Origin: Bugulina stolonifera
Lineage: Eukaryota; Bryozoa; Gymnolaemata; Cheilostomatida; Bugulidae
Reading direction: 5' to 3'
DNA: 64,000 bases
Assembly: GCA_935421135.1 (NCBI GenBank)
Contig: OW285196.1
Span: 620,001 to 684,000 of the forward strand
The notes below the pieces were generated by a model. The model was not told where the DNA came from, ran no database searches, and saw only the letters and a list, made by a program, of their open reading frames with translations. Each line of letters begins with the position of its first letter. The stretch's first letter is position 1. This document shows positions 59,901 through 64,000 of the stretch, piece after piece. A program made the translations under genes and the position numbers.

Positions 59901-61633
59901 AAACCGCAACCAAATGTATATCGATAAATTAATAATAAATATAGGTAATATGATTTAACAACTCAACTAGAAATGTTGCATTGCCTGCTCTACTGAATGA
60001 ACTTGACTGCCAACCAGCTTGCTCACAAATCCTTCGGCCCGCTGTCATCACAGGGTCGGAAAAACACCGGTCTGGAACATAAGCAATCTTCATTTTCCGT
60101 ACGAGGGAATAGCGTCGGGGCTTCCATTTGCGACCCAGATTGGTCCCACAAGACGCGCAGACATTTTCTTCAATCACGATTTAAAAGGAAAGCCCTCAAT
60201 TAAACACACCATTTGACTTAATTTAATTTCCTTTCTTCTCACCCAATTTCTCTCTAGTCAGAGTTGCTAATTTATTACTATAAAATTATTCCTACTATTT
60301 CATAACAGTCCATGTACCAAGATAGTAGAAAGTTCAAAAATCCTGGAAGTTGGCATGCACTTTGCTAAAGGACAAAAATTTTTGCCATTATAGTCTTATA
60401 CATTTTGGGAGTGAACTTCCGGTGTTCAGAGCACTTTAATGGCGAAATACATACTGCCCTCATGCGCAATACATTTAGGTTGTCGGATAAACCGACTGTC
60501 ACCACTTTGTTATTGTACCACTTTGACCATAGGTCACTTGGAGAGTCACATCTATACAGAGATACAACCTAGATAGACAACATAGACAGCACCAAATTTT
60601 GAAACTAATATAACGATACCCCCACACAAGTACATAAGTACTGGCTTAAATTACATCGATAAAAAAGGATCCAATGAAGAAAATGAATTATGAGGGGTGG
60701 AAGTAAAAGCAAGGCCAGGGCAGGACACAAGAGGTGGCCATGTGTGATGGAAACAGTTTTATTCAGCCGAAGCACCTACCTCAGCCCAGTTGTATAAAGC
60801 CTGTAGCTCCGTCTTGTCCATGTCCGACACACCACCTTGTACCACCTCATTCTCTCTAATGAACTTCTCCAGCTCCGCCCACACAGTCTGAACCGCCTCC
60901 TCATTGGTCCCCGAAGGGAATGAGATGAGGACATTGTCTATGTAGCTGACTGATAGGTCGGCCTTTACTAAGAGTAGAACAGTGCTGTGTATATACATGT
61001 ACTACTGTGTATATACATGTACTACTGTGTATATACATGTACTACTGTGTATATACATGTACTACTGTGTATATACATGTACTACTGTGTATATACATGT
61101 ACTACTGTGTATATACATGTACTACTGTGTATATACATGTACTACTGTGTATATACATGTACTACTGTGTATATACATATATACTACTGTGTATATACAT
61201 ATATACTACTGTGTATATACATGTACTACTGTGTATATACATGTAACCTACATGTATATACTGCACTCACTGTGAGTTATAGCATCTTGAAGGGCTTCAG
61301 CTGTTGGGGTGGCCAGGAATATTTTGGCAGTTAGTTTCAGCTTCCCTCTCTCCTCTTGTGGTTCTATTGGTAGGGGGGCCACATCACCCTGCCCATCCCG
61401 GATGCAGCAGGTGAGAGAGTGCTCGTACTATAAGTGATAAAAGATGATGACAATCACTCAATCTATCTTTGTAGATATTACACCAAATCATCATAGAACA
61501 CATGTGACAATTATGCAGTACATAGTACATGTATATACTGATTAGTAATGTACGTATGTTCACTTACCTGCAATGAGTCCTTCACATATTGGTCTATAGC
61601 TGTCTTCATACACGCACTAAGGCACTCGTATAC
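54000..61633 (-). CDS. GCLM: Glutamate-cysteine ligase modifier subunit, N terminus missing
   Basis: Six exons, 5' to 3': 61633-61568, 61427-61271, 60967-60780, 55800-55686, 54517-54427 and 54093-54000 (stop TGA at 54002-54000). They give 711 bases, 236 aa plus stop, with consistent GT/AG borders and phases. The match to GCLM, an aldo/keto-reductase-fold protein without catalytic function, includes VYECL at the first exon, GGVSDMDKTELQALYNWA, QVNLTSCCVMPPEL, GIQLLTHNDP and LVKSRAVIKSKGYL. GCLM binds the catalytic subunit GCLC and raises its glutamate affinity in glutathione synthesis, in the cytosol. About 65-70 residues of the N terminus (human GCLM is 274 aa) are not visible. They are probably in an exon beyond base 64000 or unrecognised at 61634-64000. 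The 60780-55800 intron is 5 kb. Confidence 0.93.
54241..54426. repeat. 31-bp minisatellite carrying copies of a splice donor
   Basis: Six units start ctcactac at 54241, 54272, 54303, 54334, 54365 and 54396, and the native exon end starts the same way at 54427. On minus every junction reads GTAGTGAG|gtaggt, except the outermost, which reads GTAGTGAG|gtaagt. Confidence 0.95.
54645..55645. repeat. 19-bp minisatellite, 1 kb, with internal block duplications
   Basis: About 52 copies of catacggatacatatacta and variants. All three plus frames stay open for about 340 codons because 19 is not a multiple of three and no unit has a stop in any phase. These are not genes. It is intronic in GCLM. Confidence 0.95.
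55815..56075. repeat. 44-bp minisatellite
   Basis: Six copies of caagcatgtagcttacagta followed by catgaacacgtagcacatat tgca. It starts about 15 bases from the splice acceptor of the exon at 55686-55800. Confidence 0.95.
56296..56400. repeat. G-rich imperfect repeat
   Basis: Several GGGG tracts spaced 8-14 bases apart in gtgtggggataggtgcgt-type units on the plus strand. Quadruplex formation is possible but untested. Confidence 0.6.
57185..57285 (-). mobile_element. Decayed tRNA-derived SINE
   Basis: On minus, TTGCCTAGTGGTTAGAGC (box A) is followed about 30 bases later by CGTTTGATTCTT (degenerate box B). No tail is visible. Confidence 0.45.
57702..58643 (+). mobile_element. Solo LTR B (second LTR family)
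   Basis: It runs TGTGGTGAAACAGCCT...AAAACATTACA and is flanked by ATAT on both sides (57698-57701 and 58644-58647). It is the uninterrupted relative of LTR A at 49222, and its interior is absent. It has an AATAAA (gaataaagcaac, near 58231) and a TATA-like agtatataagg (near 58178). It is intronic in GCLM. Confidence 0.85.
58644..60779. other. GCLM intron sequence
   Basis: It is mostly very AT-rich (59500-59900) with no recognised element. 60000-60190 is related, on the minus strand, to 61900-62160. Confidence 0.5.
60984..61250. repeat. 20-bp minisatellite
   Basis: About 13 copies of ctactgtgtatatacatgta filling the 303-bp GCLM intron between exons 60780-60967 and 61271-61427. Confidence 0.95.
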
Positions 61634-64000
61634 CTACAGAAATAGGCCTACATGTAGGTAATATATAGGTATGCATGAGACACACAAATGGCCATATTAA
61701 TAATGGCATGCACTATCAATATAGACCTACTAGTGTAGTTTGTACAGGCATGTCTCGTCTACTACAGACTGGATTACAATCGAATATTCGAGCCAAATAT
61801 TGAATCTAAGATCAACGGACTCCATGAAATGTGGAAATAGGAAACAGAAAAGCCACGACTAACACCTGGCTCACATTAAACTGGGTCACCACCAAACTTA
61901 GTGTCCTCGCGACCTAAATTTTAGACCCAGATCAGCTTGCGAAAATATTTTCCAGCATACATCCGTCACAGGGTCGTGAACACACCGGCCTAGGCCAAAA
62001 GAATAATCCTCACTTTCGCGCGAAAAAGCCAGGTATGCCGATGACCTAGAGATGGTTTCGTCCGGCCAAGCAAAATCCAATAGCCCTTCTGACCTAGATC
62101 GGATGGCCAACTTGTGATTTTTATTCGCGACCCGGGTCTGTCCAATAGGTCGTGAAGACACTAACTGGAAACTGGGTCACTACTGGTAACTGGGTCACTA
62201 CTGGTAACTGGGTCACTACTGGTAACTAGGTCACTACTGGTAACTGACATCAACTTAACTGCTACCAAAAAGGTGAATAACTTCCATTCATTGCCTGTAT
62301 AATCTAACGACAATCAAATGCTTTTAGAAATCTGTATTTATCTTGGCTGTTATAACATCGTCTAAAAATTTTGGTTACCCCATTTTCATTTGTGACCGTC
62401 CAATGGTATGTGTACAATATCTAATTTTGAGATAACAAACTTCAATTGAATGTACGTATTAGTTTTCAACAAACAAACGAGCAGGTTACCTGTTTTAGAC
62501 CAATATTACACACCCATGATGTGCTTTTTATCTATGACAATCATAATTTCCTGCAAACAAATTTGCATCAATGAAAAGGATGGAAGCATCATTCGCTAAC
62601 CCATATAATAGAATTAGTCAAATGAATCTAATTATAATGTTATAAAATTAGAAGAGTCACTCTAGACAGTTGACCAGCACAGCTGTTGGTATGTTCCATC
62701 AAGTAGTTTGACTAATAGGTGAGAGCTTATAGGAACCACAAACATTGAAGGGACTACACGTACCAACAGAAAAAATGGGTTCTCACTTAATTTGACACTC
62801 CTCATCAAACAAAAAATTAACATAAAATATATTTTACGATTAGCTGAAGTTCAAACCTTATAAATTGGGCAATAATGAAAGTAGAATACTCTGACTTACT
62901 GCAATCCATTATGCAGAATATCTAGATGGGTGATGATGGGGCTGGGTATGAGAAAAATACAGACAATTATTAATAAAGGACCATTTGGAAATGAGCACAC
63001 TTTCCATTAGATCGGTCGCTGAAGTGCGCTACACTATAATCCATATTAATGTATAATGTTATTATATTTGAGGATACAAATGTTGCTAGTGTTCAAGCAG
63101 CATTACCTGTGCAGCCCTAGCAAGAGTTGGCTTAGTGGTCTAGTGGGTTAGTTGGTCACCTTGTCTGTGTGGTGGACCAGGTCCAATTCTCCCAAATGCA
63201 TTATTATTCTTACTTAGTACTACAATAATTTGGGCAAACCAAAAGTTATGTCTGAGGGGTCCGGCGCAAATTTTAAAACAAATCTTGAAACTAGTGCCTT
63301 TTAGTTAGTCTGAAAGCAAAATTTCACAGATATGAGACAATAGAGAATAGGCATATTTATTTTTGACTATGGGCGTTTTAATTGGGCGGACTAAATTAAG
63401 TGAGGTTACTCAAATACGTTAAAAGCTTTTTTGAAATCAGTAAAAGAAATATCTAATGTTCAAATGATCTACTAGAAGAATATGCAGGAGGTCACATATC
63501 TACAAAAAGGAAAAGCAGAAAAAGCCAGAAACTATCATCACAAACCAATTTTGCATTCCCTTCGGCTCTCTAAAATCACAAGAGACAATTCATGCTCTAC
63601 ATTCCATATTGCAGTATGTGTAACAAGGCATAATATGCCAATATGATGATGATTATAATTATTATTACTTAATATTTCACATTTACATGTAGAAATAAGG
63701 ATTTCCCACCCCAATGATTATGAACAAACAATAACAAAACTTGAAATTCAAATTGAATTAATCATAAGTTGATCTTACTCCTTGGCTTCAGTTCAATTCA
63801 GTTATGCAGAATCCAAAATGAGACAAAAACATGGGAGCACATCCAGAGTTGGGTCCAGTTCGGAGTTCAAGTCACCAAGTCCAATTATTGAGTCATTTCA
63901 CACCTTCAGAGAGGTGGTGGGGGTGTTTACCCCGCAACCCTCTCCCAGCAATTCAGCCAGGTGGGAGGTAAGTAGGTACATGTACCAAGGCGCCTGTGGG
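61634..64000. other. Region upstream of the first visible GCLM exon
   Basis: No exon for the missing GCLM N terminus could be identified. It has an 18-bp repeat (ctgggtcactactggtaa, four copies, 62165-62245) and a possible tRNA-like stretch at 63125-63195 followed by attattatt. The stretch between is AT-rich. Confidence 0.5.

Noticed and set aside
62883..62935. Candidate missing GCLM first exon (ATGGATTGCA|gtaagt on minus)
   Set aside because: The short ATG-led stretch does not fit the phase-0 start of the 61568-61633 exon and does not resemble the GCLM N terminus.
63125..63195. Possible tRNA or SINE head (tagtggtctagtggg, then aggtccaattctcc)
   Set aside because: Box B is too degenerate and no second copy was seen in the window. 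Kept only as a remark in the region entry.

Overview
The window is animal nuclear DNA: AT-rich, intron-dense and full of transposon debris and tandem repeats, with no bacterial features. It contains three protein genes, all on the minus strand. I could assemble two of them completely from exons with GT/AG borders, and the phases agree throughout. The organism is probably an early-branching or marine invertebrate. A sponge is my best guess, based on IgGFc-binding domains combined with acidic DxDxDG linkers and on the mix of LINE, SINE and Penelope-like elements. This is inference from sequence style, not a database match.

Layout from left to right. 1-6.6 kb is repetitive: a minus-strand LTR fragment, a non-autonomous LTR retrotransposon with a gag remnant, a decayed Penelope-like GIY-YIG fragment, a 0.6 kb MITE-like element and a stacked palindrome. 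6.8-16.9 kb holds a 22-exon gene for a secreted protein of about 1497 residues, with three IgGFc-binding (FCGBP N-terminal-like) units joined by acidic, probably calcium-binding linkers. 18.3-42.2 kb holds TUBGCP3 (gamma-tubulin complex component 3), with 20 exons and about 873 residues. Its introns carry LINE fragments, a Tc1/pogo-like element, an element with 0.78 kb inverted arms, several MITEs and SINEs, and many minisatellites. 42.3-53.9 kb has no recognised gene. It is a transposon graveyard with hAT-like MITEs with target duplications, two abutting solo LTRs, a nested LTR cluster and an 82-bp-arm hairpin. 54.0-61.6 kb holds the last six exons recognised of GCLM (glutamate-cysteine ligase modifier subunit). 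Its N-terminal exon or exons were not found and probably lie beyond base 64000.

The three genes have unrelated jobs: an extracellular adhesive or immune-type protein, microtubule nucleation, and glutathione synthesis. They share a strand but show no sign of working together.

The most unusual signal is in the introns. More than 20 minisatellites with mostly unrelated units occupy about 9 kb. At four exons in the three genes the repeat unit includes the exon end plus its 5' splice site, so candidate splice donors are tandemly copied. In TUBGCP3 the unit is 27 bp, in frame and free of stops, so alternative donor use could add 9, 18 or 27 residues.
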